Source: Liquorilactobacillus capillatus DSM 19910
GTDB lineage: Bacteria; Bacillota; Bacilli; Lactobacillales; Lactobacillaceae
DNA: 64,000 bases
Assembly (NCBI RefSeq): GCF_001434915.1
Contig: NZ_AZEF01000041.1
Location: 1-64,000 of the forward strand
Direction of reading: 5' to 3'
Part shown: piece by piece, positions 43,686-52,867 of the stretch
Layout of the letters: every line of letters begins with the position of its first letter
Numbering within the stretch: position 1 is the stretch's first letter
Notes under the pieces: generated by a model
The model's input: only the letters and a program-made list of their open reading frames with translations
Told to the model about the DNA's origin: nothing
Databases searched by the model: none
Position numbers and translations under genes: made by a program

Positions 43686-44594
43686 ATGAAAACTGGGGAA
43701 TTGGTAAAGAATATTCGTACAGCTAAGGGAATAAAGGCTAAAACGGTCTATGATAACTTATTATCACGTTCAATGTACTACAAGTATGAGAGCGGACTGG
43801 TCGAAACGACAGCAGATACGTTTTTGCATATACTTGATCGCTTGAACGTGGAGTCAAGTGAATTTGACCTACTATTCAGACAAGTTATGCAGCAACAATC
43901 GCGTTTCCATTATAATGAATATCGGAATGACTTACTGCAATCATTTCATGATGGTAACTTCACTGAAGTTAGAACACTGGAGAAAAAGTTGGAGCGCGGT
44001 TATGAAGAAACACAATTATTACGTTTTTATAATTTAAAATTAGTAGCTACAGCTATGAAGAAAAAATTAGGTCATAACAACGAAAGTGTCCTAGCAGAGC
44101 GAAAGGAAATTACACACTACCTTCTGCGAAGCAAACATTGGGGTCACTATGAATATGGTTTACTATCTGATGCAATTTTTATGTTTGATAGTACATCAGC
44201 AGAAAAGTTATTGCAGAATCATGAATGGTTAGAAGCAAATGGCGAACAAGATCAAATATTAGAAGATTTGAAAATTAAAACTTTATGTGGAGCTATTTTA
44301 CTATTCATGAAGGCTAATAAAAAAGAACACACAGCTTATTACTATAACCTGTTGACGAAGCTGAACGTAGGTCATAATAATATCTATGCACGGAGCAGCA
44401 AGCGTTTCTTCAAGGGGTTAAAGACAATATACGATGGAGATTACGAACAAGGGATTAAAATAATTTCAGAAACTTTTTCATTATATCAAAAACTTGGACT
44501 GGATGATTTGTATCATGAACACGTTGAGATTTTACAAGAGTTATTGAGTACACAGTTACAAAAAAAAGAGACTCGGCGCCGGCGTAAAGCTTAA
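43686..44594 (+). CDS. Rgg/GadR/MutR-type transcriptional regulator
   Basis: A 302-residue protein with an N-terminal XRE helix-turn-helix (residues 3-58, ELVKNIRTAKGIKAKTVYDN) and a long all-helical TPR-like domain as in Rgg proteins, which often bind a short peptide. Its C-terminus is strongly basic (KKETRRRRKA). The ATG follows AAAGGAG; the GTG 30 bases upstream lacks a ribosome site. No certain pheromone gene is adjacent, but short frames lie upstream. The target is unknown. Confidence 0.82.
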   Translation: MKTGELVKNIRTAKGIKAKTVYDNLLSRSMYYKYESGLVETTADTFLHILDRLNVESSEFDLLFRQVMQQQSRFHYNEYRNDLLQSFHDGNFTEVRTLEKKLERGYEETQLLRFYNLKLVATAMKKKLGHNNESVLAERKEITHYLLRSKHWGHYEYGLLSDAIFMFDSTSAEKLLQNHEWLEANGEQDQILEDLKIKTLCGAILLFMKANKKEHTAYYYNLLTKLNVGHNNIYARSSKRFFKGLKTIYDGDYEQGIKIISETFSLYQKLGLDDLYHEHVEILQELLSTQLQKKETRRRRKA

Positions 44595-44685
44595 GCAAGT
44601 TTGTTAACTAGCGGATAAAGCTTGAAAAATTTGCAGTTACAGTATAAAATAAAGAAATATGTGGATGACGAAAGGAGGAGCAGTA

Positions 44686-44826
44686 ATGTCACAAAATACT
44701 CATGTTGGGGTTGCCAATGATCGTCGCCCTGTAAACCAAAAAAATATTAAAAAACGTCGTGCTCAACATCAAGCTGTTTTAGCTTTCTTGAAGAGCCGTG
44801 AAGAACTAGAAAAAGCAGCTAAATAA
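44686..44826 (+). CDS. Small basic protein, 46 residues
   Basis: A short gene with a very strong ribosome site (AAAGGAGGAG) encodes a 46-residue soluble protein with a basic centre (QKNIKKRRAQHQ) and a helical, charged C-terminus (LAFLKSREELEKAAK). It is followed at once by an intrinsic terminator. I do not recognise a family. The composition fits a nucleic-acid or ribosome-associated small protein, and the next gene is an ABC-F ribosome factor, but that is only context. Confidence 0.7.
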   Translation: MSQNTHVGVANDRRPVNQKNIKKRRAQHQAVLAFLKSREELEKAAK

Positions 44827-44853
44827 ATCGGTGCAAGCTATTCTAGTTGCATT

Positions 44854-44896
44854 GGCCGGCATGAAACGTCCCCAGCGTTTTGTGGTGGTCTTTTTT
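44854..44896 (+). terminator. Terminator after the 46-residue protein gene
   Basis: An imperfect hairpin of GGCCGGCATGAAACG with CGTTTTGTGGTGGTC and a T6 tail. Confidence 0.75.
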
Positions 44897-44987
44897 AATG
44901 GAATATATTATTAATTGAGGACTATGTAAGAAGAAATTTATTTAGACAGGATATGATATAATCAATCGGTAAGAGGATGGAGAAAAG

Positions 44988-46535
44988 ATGAGTATTTTAG
45001 AAGTTAATGGTCTTTCACATACATTTGCAGATAAGCAATTGTATCAAGACGCAAGTTTTAGATTAAATAAAGAAGATCATATGGGTATTATCGGTCAAAA
45101 TGGTGCCGGTAAAAGTACTTTGATTAAGATTATTACTGGTCAGCAATTACCAGATGATGGACAAATCAAGTGGCAGAATGGATGTAAGATAGGTTATTTA
45201 GACCAATATGCCCAAGGTGCACATGATTTGACAGTTTTTGAATTCTTAAAAACAGCATTTGCTGAATTGTATCGGATTAGTGCAGCACAGACTAAATGCT
45301 ATGAAGACTATGCTGAAACAATGGATGAAAAATTAATGGAAAAGGCTGGACGATACCAGGAACAGCTGGAAGCTAATGATTTCTATGAAATTCAAACACA
45401 TATTGAGCAGGTCATGGCCGGATTAGGCTTAGATGCGATCGGAAAGGACCATAAAGTAAGCCAGTGCAGTGGCGGTCAACGGTCTAAGATTATTTTGGCT
45501 AAACTTCTCTTGGAAAAACCAGATGTTTTACTTTTGGATGAACCAACAAATTATTTAGATACTGAGCATATTGAATGGTTGATTAATTATTTGAATAGTT
45601 TCAGTGGTTGCTTTATGGTAGTCTCGCATGATTTTGATTTTCTAGAACGAATTACCAACACAATAATTGATGTTGCATTCGGGAAGATTACTAAATATAC
45701 AGGTAGTTTTAAATCGGCGATCAAGCAAAAAGAAGTGAAAAAGGAAGTTCAGCTGAAAGCTTATGAAAAGCAGCGACAACAAATTGAAAAAGATGAAGCG
45801 TATATTCGGAAAAATAAGGCTGGAACACGTTCGACGATGGCCAAATCAAGGCAAAAGAGACTGGATAAGATGGAGCGCATCGACCCGCCTAGTGATGCAC
45901 AACAGGCACACTTTAATTTTCCTTATATTGAGTTAATGTCAGCCGCAACGTTAACCGTTGAAGATCTTTCCGTTGGCTACAAGTCACCATTATTAGCACC
46001 GGTAACTTTTTCAATGAGCCACGGTGAAAAAGTTGTTTTAAAAGGCTTTAATGGTGTCGGAAAATCGACCCTAATTAAGTCGATTTTAGGTTTGATTCCT
46101 ACCTTTGGTGGGACAGCTAAATTCGTTGAAGCAACGAAGGTTAACTATTTTACACAGGATTTGGAATGGGATAACAATATGAGTACTCCACTGCAACTCG
46201 TACAAGATTTGTATCCTAAACTGGAACCTAAAACTATTCGGCAACGATTAGCGCGTGCAGGACTTAACGCGGCTAATGCAATGAAGCCAATCAAATTGTT
46301 AAGTGGTGGAGAACAAACCAAAGTAAAGATCTGCATCCTAGAACTTAAACCAAGTAATTTTTTAATTATGGATGAGCCGACGAACCATTTAGATGATGAG
46401 ACTAAAGCAGCTTTGAAAGATGCTCTTATAGCCTTTCCAGGGAATGTTTTACTGGTTACACATGAAGAGTCCTTTTATGACGGTTGGATTGATAAAGTCT
46501 TTGATGTTGAGAGTATTAGATTAAGTAAAAAGTAG
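44988..46535 (+). CDS. ABC-F family ATPase, YbiT/YkpA-like
   Basis: A 515-residue soluble protein with two ABC domains and no membrane segment. First domain: GQNGAGKST, CSGGQRSK; second: GFNGVGKST, LSGGEQTK; the basic linker (about residues 245-310) carries KNKAGTRSTMAKSRQKRL. ABC-F proteins bind the ribosomal E site and adjust translation or protect against antibiotics. Its length and arrangement fit the YbiT group of housekeeping factors rather than a resistance protein. The ATG follows GGATGGAG. Confidence 0.9.
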   Translation: MSILEVNGLSHTFADKQLYQDASFRLNKEDHMGIIGQNGAGKSTLIKIITGQQLPDDGQIKWQNGCKIGYLDQYAQGAHDLTVFEFLKTAFAELYRISAAQTKCYEDYAETMDEKLMEKAGRYQEQLEANDFYEIQTHIEQVMAGLGLDAIGKDHKVSQCSGGQRSKIILAKLLLEKPDVLLLDEPTNYLDTEHIEWLINYLNSFSGCFMVVSHDFDFLERITNTIIDVAFGKITKYTGSFKSAIKQKEVKKEVQLKAYEKQRQQIEKDEAYIRKNKAGTRSTMAKSRQKRLDKMERIDPPSDAQQAHFNFPYIELMSAATLTVEDLSVGYKSPLLAPVTFSMSHGEKVVLKGFNGVGKSTLIKSILGLIPTFGGTAKFVEATKVNYFTQDLEWDNNMSTPLQLVQDLYPKLEPKTIRQRLARAGLNAANAMKPIKLLSGGEQTKVKICILELKPSNFLIMDEPTNHLDDETKAALKDALIAFPGNVLLVTHEESFYDGWIDKVFDVESIRLSKK

Positions 46536-46548
46536 AGAGGTATCTAAA

Positions 46549-47193
46549 GTGGGTAAGAAAAAAATTCTAGCATGGCTGGTCGCGATTGTACTTGTTGGCT
46601 TTGCAGCTTGGAGTATTGTTCATGTCAAACAAGCTGAGGAAAAAAATAGTATTAAATTAGAAAAGGCAGCTAAGAAGAAGGCTGCGTTAAAAAAACAGGG
46701 CATAAAGAATGTAAACATGCGTCGGCCGATTAGTTGGCGTAAGTCATCTGAAAAAATCGATTATCCGCGTGCAGACGTAGTAAGTCATTTTTGGATCGAA
46801 GTTTCGCCTAAACAGCAGCGTGTATACCTTAAGTCTAATAAAAAAACAATTTACACAATGTATGCATCAATTAGTACTGCAAATAAATATAATAAGGATA
46901 TCAAACCCTTACCAAAGGGGACGTTCCGTATTCAACCGCAACGGGGAAAGTTTTTCTATAATCCTATTAGCGGTGAGGGAGCAAAGTACTGGCTCTCGTG
47001 GAAGGGCGAAGGAAAACGGTTGTTTCATTCGGTTCCAACGGACGAAAATAAAAAGTATCGCCATGACGAAGCAGTTAAGTTAGGCAAAAAAGATATGGAT
47101 GTTAATACTCATGGGAACATCCGCTTATCTGTAGCTGATGCGAAATGGATGGTCGAGCATGTTCCGGCAGGAACTAAAGTAGTTATTCGCTAA
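46549..47193 (+). CDS. YkuD-fold L,D-transpeptidase homologue lacking the catalytic Cys
   Basis: A 214-residue protein with an N-terminal membrane anchor (residues 5-24), a Lys/Ala-rich stalk and a YkuD domain (FWIEVSPKQQRVYL onward, GTFRIQPQRGKFF, LFHSVP). The active-site motif, normally SHGCIRL, reads THGNIRLS: His188 is kept but the Cys is Asn190. It is therefore unlikely to cross-link peptidoglycan and may bind it instead. It starts at a GTG 13 bases after the ABC-F gene, with AGAGG as ribosome site, so the two are probably co-transcribed. Confidence 0.85.
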   Translation: MGKKKILAWLVAIVLVGFAAWSIVHVKQAEEKNSIKLEKAAKKKAALKKQGIKNVNMRRPISWRKSSEKIDYPRADVVSHFWIEVSPKQQRVYLKSNKKTIYTMYASISTANKYNKDIKPLPKGTFRIQPQRGKFFYNPISGEGAKYWLSWKGEGKRLFHSVPTDENKKYRHDEAVKLGKKDMDVNTHGNIRLSVADAKWMVEHVPAGTKVVIR

Positions 47194-47257
47194 AATATTC
47201 TTTCTGAAAAAACTGGGACAATAATTACCGAAAAAATAGCTAATAAGTTCTCTCGAT

Positions 47258-47299
47258 AAAAAGGTGCTGAAAATCGATAACGATTTTCAGCACCTTTTT
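47258..47299 (+). terminator. Terminator after the YkuD-like gene
   Basis: AAAAAGGTGCTGAAAATCG and its perfect complement with a 4-base loop and T5 tail. Confidence 0.92.
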
Positions 47300-47736
47300 A
47301 AGATAGTCCTAAAAAAATAAATTTAGTACAATAAACAGTGCTTACATTAATGTAAAATCTTTGTAAGTTTAGGAACCAAACACACGGGTGAGCTTAAAAA
47401 TCTCATTAGGAACAATTGTTTGGCGGTTGAAAAAAGGTTCATGGTTAGTCTTACTAGTCTCCTCAAGTAATTTTCCAATGTATGCAGTACACTCGAATCA
47501 CGAAGGCGAATGGAGCTCGCAAAAAATAGAAGCAAACATTGCTAGTCAAACGATATATCTTGGCAAAGATTCTTATCTTAAATTACCATTAAGTAATTAG
47601 GCAGTATAACTGAGATTTGAAGTAAACGAAAGTAGAAAAGAGATGCTAGAAGTTAGATAGTGTACTAGAATAGTTTGTATGCAGTATTAGTTAATAGAAA
47701 AGACTAAATATTTAGTTATAAGTTGGAGGAAATAGG
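47300..47736. other. Unexplained 440-base intergenic stretch
   Basis: No convincing gene. A plus-strand frame of 70 residues (47388-47600) has a GTG start without a ribosome site. On the minus strand broken frames read NRQTIVPNEIFKLTRVFG and, one frame over, RAPFAFVIRVY, interrupted by stops, so it may be a degraded gene or a repeat. The pepD ribosome site TTGGAGG is at the right edge. Confidence 0.4.
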
Positions 47737-49152
47737 ATGGAAAAAGCATGTACAACGATTTTGGTCGGGAAAAAAGCAACAATTGATGGCTCAACAATGA
47801 TCGCCCGTAATGATGATACATTTTTACCATTGACACCGCAACGTTTTGTAATGAGACCAGCTAACGATGCACAAGAGGGAAAGTTAGTGTCTAATCAAAA
47901 CGGTTTTACGGCAGAGTTGCCTGTTAAGGCTTTCCGCTACACGGCAACACCTAATGCTGATGCAGAGCATCTTGGCGTTTTTGATGAAAGCTCAATTAAT
48001 GAAAAGAATGTTGCACTTTCAGCAACTGAGAGTGTTTATGGCAATGAAAGAGCGCTAGCATATGATCCGTGGGTTACAAATGGACTTGCGGAAGATGCGT
48101 TACAGACAATGGTTGCGCCATATATTGAATCTGCTCGTGGCGGGGTGCAGTATTTAGGGGAACTAATTGCTAAGTATGGGTCACCTGAAGGCAATGGAGT
48201 TCTCTTTTCTGATAAAAATGAAGTTTGGTATATGGAAATTGTTACAGGACACCATTGGGCGGCAACCCGCATTCCAGATGATGCCTATGCTGTTGCAGCT
48301 AATCAAGTTGCTCAGCAACAAATAGATTTTAATGACAGTACCAATTATTTATGGTCAGAAGGGATTGAAGAGTTTGTCAGTGAACATCATCTGAACCCAG
48401 ACAAGGAAGGTTGGAACTTCAGACACATCTTTGGAACTGATACTGAAAAGGACCGCCACTATAACACCCCCCGAGTTTGGTTTGGTCAACGGTATCTAAA
48501 TCCGGGGATACAACAAGATCCTATGTCAAGTGAATTACCGTTTATTTGCCACGCGGAACGTTTAATTACCGTTACCGACTTAGAATACATTTTGAGCTCA
48601 CATTATAATGAAACTCAGTATGATCCGTTAGGTCATGGGAGTGCAGTTGACAAGTTAAAGTTTAGACCAATCGCACTTAACCGGACACAGAATTCACATG
48701 TTTTACAGATTAGAAACAATGTTGAGCCTGAATGTGCAGCGTTGATGTGGGTTTGTTTTGGAATACCTTCATTTACGCCATATGTTCCATTCTACACTAA
48801 TGCACATGATACTGATCCTAGCTGGAGTGAGACCCCGTTAGAGTATGATATTCAAAGTGCATATTGGATGTATCGGACACTCTCAATGCTGGTTGAAGCG
48901 CATCATGCTGAATTTATCCAAGAGGATTTAGATTATCTTAAGGATTGTCGCGAATTGCAGTTACGCTTGCTAGCTAAAGGAGAGAAACAACTGGCAGGTG
49001 AAAAGAAAGTAGATGCAACTAACTTCTTGACACAGCAGAATTACCAGATTTCTAAAGCGATGCAGGTTAAGACAATGGAAATGATCGGACATTTTGTAAC
49101 AAAAGGTTTGACATTATCAAAACTAACTTTTAATATGGATAAGAATCTTTAG
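47737..49152 (+). CDS. pepD: C69 family dipeptidase
   Basis: A 471-residue N-terminal-nucleophile dipeptidase with broad specificity. The N-terminus MEKACTTILVGKKATIDGS places the nucleophile at Cys5, exposed after autocatalytic removal of the first residues as in Lactobacillus PepDA. The DGSTMIARNDD segment is diagnostic. The ATG follows TTGGAGG. It supports peptide use in a proteolytic lactic acid bacterium. Confidence 0.93.
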   Translation: MEKACTTILVGKKATIDGSTMIARNDDTFLPLTPQRFVMRPANDAQEGKLVSNQNGFTAELPVKAFRYTATPNADAEHLGVFDESSINEKNVALSATESVYGNERALAYDPWVTNGLAEDALQTMVAPYIESARGGVQYLGELIAKYGSPEGNGVLFSDKNEVWYMEIVTGHHWAATRIPDDAYAVAANQVAQQQIDFNDSTNYLWSEGIEEFVSEHHLNPDKEGWNFRHIFGTDTEKDRHYNTPRVWFGQRYLNPGIQQDPMSSELPFICHAERLITVTDLEYILSSHYNETQYDPLGHGSAVDKLKFRPIALNRTQNSHVLQIRNNVEPECAALMWVCFGIPSFTPYVPFYTNAHDTDPSWSETPLEYDIQSAYWMYRTLSMLVEAHHAEFIQEDLDYLKDCRELQLRLLAKGEKQLAGEKKVDATNFLTQQNYQISKAMQVKTMEMIGHFVTKGLTLSKLTFNMDKNL

Positions 49153-49188
49153 TATGCAAAAAAATAAGCTATTTCTGGAGTTGGTGTG

Positions 49189-49674
49189 ATGAAGATCAAG
49201 GTTGAGGATTTTGTAGATAAGATTGAAAATGACCAGTTTCAAACAGTGACTTTACAAACTACAGAAATCCCAAAAAGAGTTGAAATTAGAAATCTCCAAC
49301 AATTATTTCAACAATTTCAAGAGCTGTTGGAGCAAAATACATTGGGGCAAGTTAAGCAGTCTTTTCTTTGTGAAGGAGAACCAGTTATGGTTTCTTTGGA
49401 GAGTGGGATTATCAATTTGCCGTTTGCTAACAGTAATAAGGTTGATAATTTTTTTGAAAATCAGGAAGAAACGGCTGTCATCATCAATTTGATCGTTGAA
49501 GCTGAGGATGTAAATGCTTCAGGCTTAAGGATCGATTCTTTTGGGACTGTTGCAGACTACCTTGCAACACCTGAAAAGGTTAACCAAGAACTGGTAGCTG
49601 GAATTAATACCCAACTAGAGTTGTTAGTTAAAAACAAAGCAGCTCAAAGTAAAACGGCGGAGTCTGAAGAATAA
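49189..49674 (+). CDS. Hypothetical protein, 161 residues
   Basis: I do not recognise this protein. It is acidic and soluble, with a Gln-rich helix near residues 35-55 (NLQQLFQQFQELLEQ), no signal peptide, no membrane segment and a Ser/Glu-rich C-terminus. The ATG at 49189 lies eight bases after GGAG. It is 36 bases downstream of pepD on the same strand and may be co-transcribed with it. The next gene unit begins with a separate T-box promoter. Confidence 0.7.
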   Translation: MKIKVEDFVDKIENDQFQTVTLQTTEIPKRVEIRNLQQLFQQFQELLEQNTLGQVKQSFLCEGEPVMVSLESGIINLPFANSNKVDNFFENQEETAVIINLIVEAEDVNASGLRIDSFGTVADYLATPEKVNQELVAGINTQLELLVKNKAAQSKTAESEE

Positions 49675-49745
49675 GTGTTTTAAATGTGCGGAGCACTGTT
49701 ATGAAGTACTTTAAACAGAAAAATGGTTAGAATTAAGATAAGCAG

Positions 49746-49774
49746 TTGACAAATTATAAAAATAAAATTAGAAT
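49746..49774 (+). promoter_or_regulatory. Promoter of the metNIQ leader
   Basis: A consensus TTGACA, a 17-base spacer and TAGAAT. Confidence 0.8.
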
Positions 49775-49780
49775 AAATGA

Positions 49781-50055
49781 TAACTTAATTAAATATAGTT
49801 TAATGAACGTTGAAGAGAAGAGTAGTTTTTCTGACTTACTACAGAGACCCTCGTTAGGTGGAAAAAGGGATAGGGATGAAAAATGAAGATGAACTTGGAG
49901 TTCGATTATTGGTTGAAGAGGCTGATGATCCGTGGGTTTACGGTATAAACCATATGCTATTAAAGATAGCTGTTGAGGCTGTTAGTACAAACTAACAGTA
50001 AAACAAGGTGGTACCGCGAGACTCTCGTCCTTAGATTTGGATGAGGGTCTTTTTT
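49781..50055 (+). promoter_or_regulatory. T-box riboswitch, Met specifier (AUG)
   Basis: The antiterminator signature GGTGGTACCGCG (50007-50018) is followed by a terminator (GAGACTCTCGTCC stem) with a T6 run. In stem I the specifier region reads GAAAAAUGA, giving AUG at 49883-49885, consistent with the methionine transporter downstream. This decoding fixes the GAA-plus-two spacing used for the other two T-boxes. Confidence 0.93.
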
Positions 50056-50077
50056 ATTTTTATAAGGTGGGGATTAT

Positions 50078-51121
50078 ATGATTGAGTTTAAAAATGTCTC
50101 AAAGGTATACCAGACAAAGTCGGCAGAACTTACAGCCGTCCAAGATGTTTCTTTAAAGATCAAGGAAAATGAAGTTTTTGGTATTATCGGCTTTTCTGGG
50201 GCAGGTAAAAGTACATTGGTTAGGATGATGAATGGCCTAGAAATACCAACCAGTGGTGAATTGATTATTAATGGTAAAAGAAATGATAAGTTGTCTAAAA
50301 AAGAACTTCGCCAGCAACGCCAAAAAATTGGAATGATTTTTCAACACTTTAACTTATTATGGTCACGGACAGTTTTAGAAAATATAATGTTCCCGCTAGA
50401 GTTAGGGAAAATGACTAAGAGTGAACGAATTAAGAAGGCCAAACATCTAGCTGAGTTAGTCGGCTTGGAAGATCGAATCGATGCATACCCTGCTCAGCTC
50501 TCTGGTGGACAGAAACAGCGTGTGGGAATTGCACGAGCATTAGCGAATGATCCAGCAATATTAATCTCGGATGAAGCAACAAGTGCGTTAGACCCACAAA
50601 CAACAGATGAAGTCTTAACACTTCTAGCCAATATCAAACAAAAATTAAAATTAACGATTGTGATTATAACACATGAGATGCATGTTATTCGGCGGTTGGC
50701 TGATAGAGTTGCAATTATGGAAAAAGGACGCGTGATTGAAGAAGGAACGGTTGCTAAAGTCTTCACACAGCCAGAACAAGAGTTGACAAGAAAATTCGTA
50801 AATGTTGAAACAGATACTGCACCAGCTGAGGATGTTAAACATGTTATCAGTGAGCTTTTACAAAAATATCCGGAGGGCCAGCTGCTGCAATTAAAATTCC
50901 ATGGGGATCAAGTAAAGATGCCGATCGTGTCAGAGATGCTGCATCAATTCCCTGATTTACAGTTGAGTATTTTACAAGGTTCAGTCCATCAGCTGCAAAA
51001 TGCAACTGGTTCGATCGGCAGTCTCTTTGTCCAACTCATAGGAAACGAGAAAGATATCAAAGCTGCATTAGAATTCCTTAATACTATGAGAGTTGAAACA
51101 GAGGTGTATAAACATGAATAA
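50078..51121 (+). CDS. metN: Methionine ABC transporter ATPase
   Basis: A 347-residue ATPase with Walker A GFSGAGKST, signature LSGGQKQR, Walker B LISDEATSALD and a C-terminal NIL domain (about residues 265-345) that binds methionine and inhibits uptake in homologues. The ATG follows AAGGTGGGG, 23 bases after the T-box terminator. It is the first gene of metNIQ and overlaps metI by eight bases. Confidence 0.94.
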   Translation: MIEFKNVSKVYQTKSAELTAVQDVSLKIKENEVFGIIGFSGAGKSTLVRMMNGLEIPTSGELIINGKRNDKLSKKELRQQRQKIGMIFQHFNLLWSRTVLENIMFPLELGKMTKSERIKKAKHLAELVGLEDRIDAYPAQLSGGQKQRVGIARALANDPAILISDEATSALDPQTTDEVLTLLANIKQKLKLTIVIITHEMHVIRRLADRVAIMEKGRVIEEGTVAKVFTQPEQELTRKFVNVETDTAPAEDVKHVISELLQKYPEGQLLQLKFHGDQVKMPIVSEMLHQFPDLQLSILQGSVHQLQNATGSIGSLFVQLIGNEKDIKAALEFLNTMRVETEVYKHE

Positions 51122-51800
51122 TCAAGGTTTGAGCACGTACTTTAATTTTAGCAGTGTTGACTGGAATAATATGTGGAGCGCGACATGGGAGACATTATGG
51201 ATCACCGTTATTTCAGTTATTTTAGTTACGGTTTTTGGTCTACTGCTAGGGTTGCTTTTATATGAGACGACTGGAAGCCATAATATTGTCGTTCGTGGTT
51301 TAAATGCATTAGTTGCACTTTTTGTAAATGTTTTTCGCTCTATCCCCTTTATTATTTTAATCGTCTTACTTTTACCAGTTACACAAACATTGGTAGGAAC
51401 ACAGATTGGACCTAAAGCTGCACTACCTTCACTAGTCTTTTCAGCTGCTCCGTTCTATGCACGACTAGTTGAATTAGCCTTTCATGAAGTGGATGGAGGA
51501 GTTATTGAAGCTGCAGAGTCGATGGGGGCAGATAAGTGGCAGCTTATCTATAAAGTCTTGATCCCAGAGAGTATGCCGGCCTTAACTTCTGGAATTACAG
51601 TAACTGCAATTTCTTTAATTGGATATACTGCAATGGCTGGGGCAATTGGAGCGGGTGGATTAGGTCAGTTAGCATATACTGATGGATTTCAAGCTTATAA
51701 TAATGCGATTACTTTTACCGCAACTATTATAATTGTAATCATCGTTTTTATTTTTCAATTCTTAGGAGACCTGATGGTACGTCGTTTAGATAAACGTTAA
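51114..51800 (+). CDS. metI: Methionine ABC transporter permease
   Basis: A 228-residue permease with five to six hydrophobic segments and the EAA loop EAAESMGADKWQLIYK. The ATG at 51114 lies within the end of metN, preceded by GAGGTG; the longer open frame starts inside metN without support. Confidence 0.93.
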   Translation: MNNQGLSTYFNFSSVDWNNMWSATWETLWITVISVILVTVFGLLLGLLLYETTGSHNIVVRGLNALVALFVNVFRSIPFIILIVLLLPVTQTLVGTQIGPKAALPSLVFSAAPFYARLVELAFHEVDGGVIEAAESMGADKWQLIYKVLIPESMPALTSGITVTAISLIGYTAMAGAIGAGGLGQLAYTDGFQAYNNAITFTATIIIVIIVFIFQFLGDLMVRRLDKR

Positions 51801-51833
51801 CAAAAAAATGATAAGGATATAGGAGTGAGTTAA

Positions 51834-52652
51834 ATGAATAAAAAAATAACAGGAATTTTTGCCATAGCTGCAGCAGCATTGTTACTGGTTGGATGTGGTA
51901 AAGCATCTTCAGCTAATAAAGAAACAACTATTACAGTTGGGGCTTCTTCAGTACCTCATGCTGAGATCTTAAAACATGTGCAACCACAGTTGAAAAAAGA
52001 GGGTGTAAACCTTAAAGTAAAGGTTTTCCAAGATTACGTTATGCCTAATAAGGCGTTAGCTAATAAGGAACTGGATGCCAACTATTTCCAGCATATACCG
52101 TTTTTGGATAACTGGAATAAAAAGAATAATGGCAGCCTTATTTCAGCCGGAGCGGTTCACTTGGAACCAATTGGTGTGTACTCTAAGAAAGTAAAAAATA
52201 TTAAAGACTTAAAAAATGGTGCAACAGTGCTAGTCAGCAGTAATGTAGCGGATTACGGTCGGGTCTTGACTATTTTCAAAGACGCAGGACTTATTACCTT
52301 GAAAAAAGGAACTAAAATTTCAACCGCAACTTTTGATGATATCAAAACAAATAAGAAAAACTTACACTTTAAGCACACTTATGAAGCAAAGCTTATGACC
52401 CAGTTCTATAAGAATAGTGAAGGGGATGCAGTTGTTATTAATGCAAATTACGCTGTGCAGGCAGGACTTAATCCAGTCAAAGATGCAATCGTACTTGAAA
52501 AGTCTTCTTCACCGTATGCTAATATTGTGGCTGTTAGGAAAGACAATAAGAATAAGCCAGCTATTAAGAAGTTGATGAAAGCCTTGCAATCTAAATCAAC
52601 TCAGAGTTGGATCAAGGATAAGTATAAGGGCGGTGTCTTACCCGTAAAATAG
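51834..52652 (+). CDS. metQ: Methionine-binding lipoprotein
   Basis: A 272-residue NlpA-family binding protein. The signal peptide ends in the lipobox LLVGC with lipidated Cys21. The pattern VGASSVPHAEILKHVQP and DYVMPNKALANKELDANYFQH is typical of MetQ. The ATG follows TAGGAGTG. It completes the metNIQ importer under Met T-box control. Confidence 0.94.
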   Translation: MNKKITGIFAIAAAALLLVGCGKASSANKETTITVGASSVPHAEILKHVQPQLKKEGVNLKVKVFQDYVMPNKALANKELDANYFQHIPFLDNWNKKNNGSLISAGAVHLEPIGVYSKKVKNIKDLKNGATVLVSSNVADYGRVLTIFKDAGLITLKKGTKISTATFDDIKTNKKNLHFKHTYEAKLMTQFYKNSEGDAVVINANYAVQAGLNPVKDAIVLEKSSSPYANIVAVRKDNKNKPAIKKLMKALQSKSTQSWIKDKYKGGVLPVK

Positions 52653-52680
52653 CTTTTAGTGGTAGTAAAAAAGTAATTTA

Positions 52681-52721
52681 AATAACAGGAGCTGAACCTT
52701 AAAGGGCCAGCTCCTGTTATT
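52681..52721 (+). terminator. Terminator after metQ
   Basis: AATAACAGGAGCTG and its complement; the tail is A/T-rich without a long T run. Confidence 0.75.
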
Positions 52722-52867
52722 GTACATAAGTAAATTATTTTAGAAGCGGAGATAACATTAATTAATTTCGTTGCTAACAGCTGGTTCGCGATGAGCAAGC
52801 AACATCTGACTGAAAAAAATGATATGATATATCCATAGTAGATGTAAAGAGAAATGGGGAATTATTC

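Noticed and set aside
44988-46535. Antibiotic resistance ABC-F protein
   Set aside because: Domain lengths and linker fit the YbiT/YkpA housekeeping group, and no resistance-type leader or mobile context is present.
47388-47600. 70-residue plus-strand frame
   Set aside because: GTG start without a ribosome site and no recognisable pattern; treated as part of an unexplained stretch.
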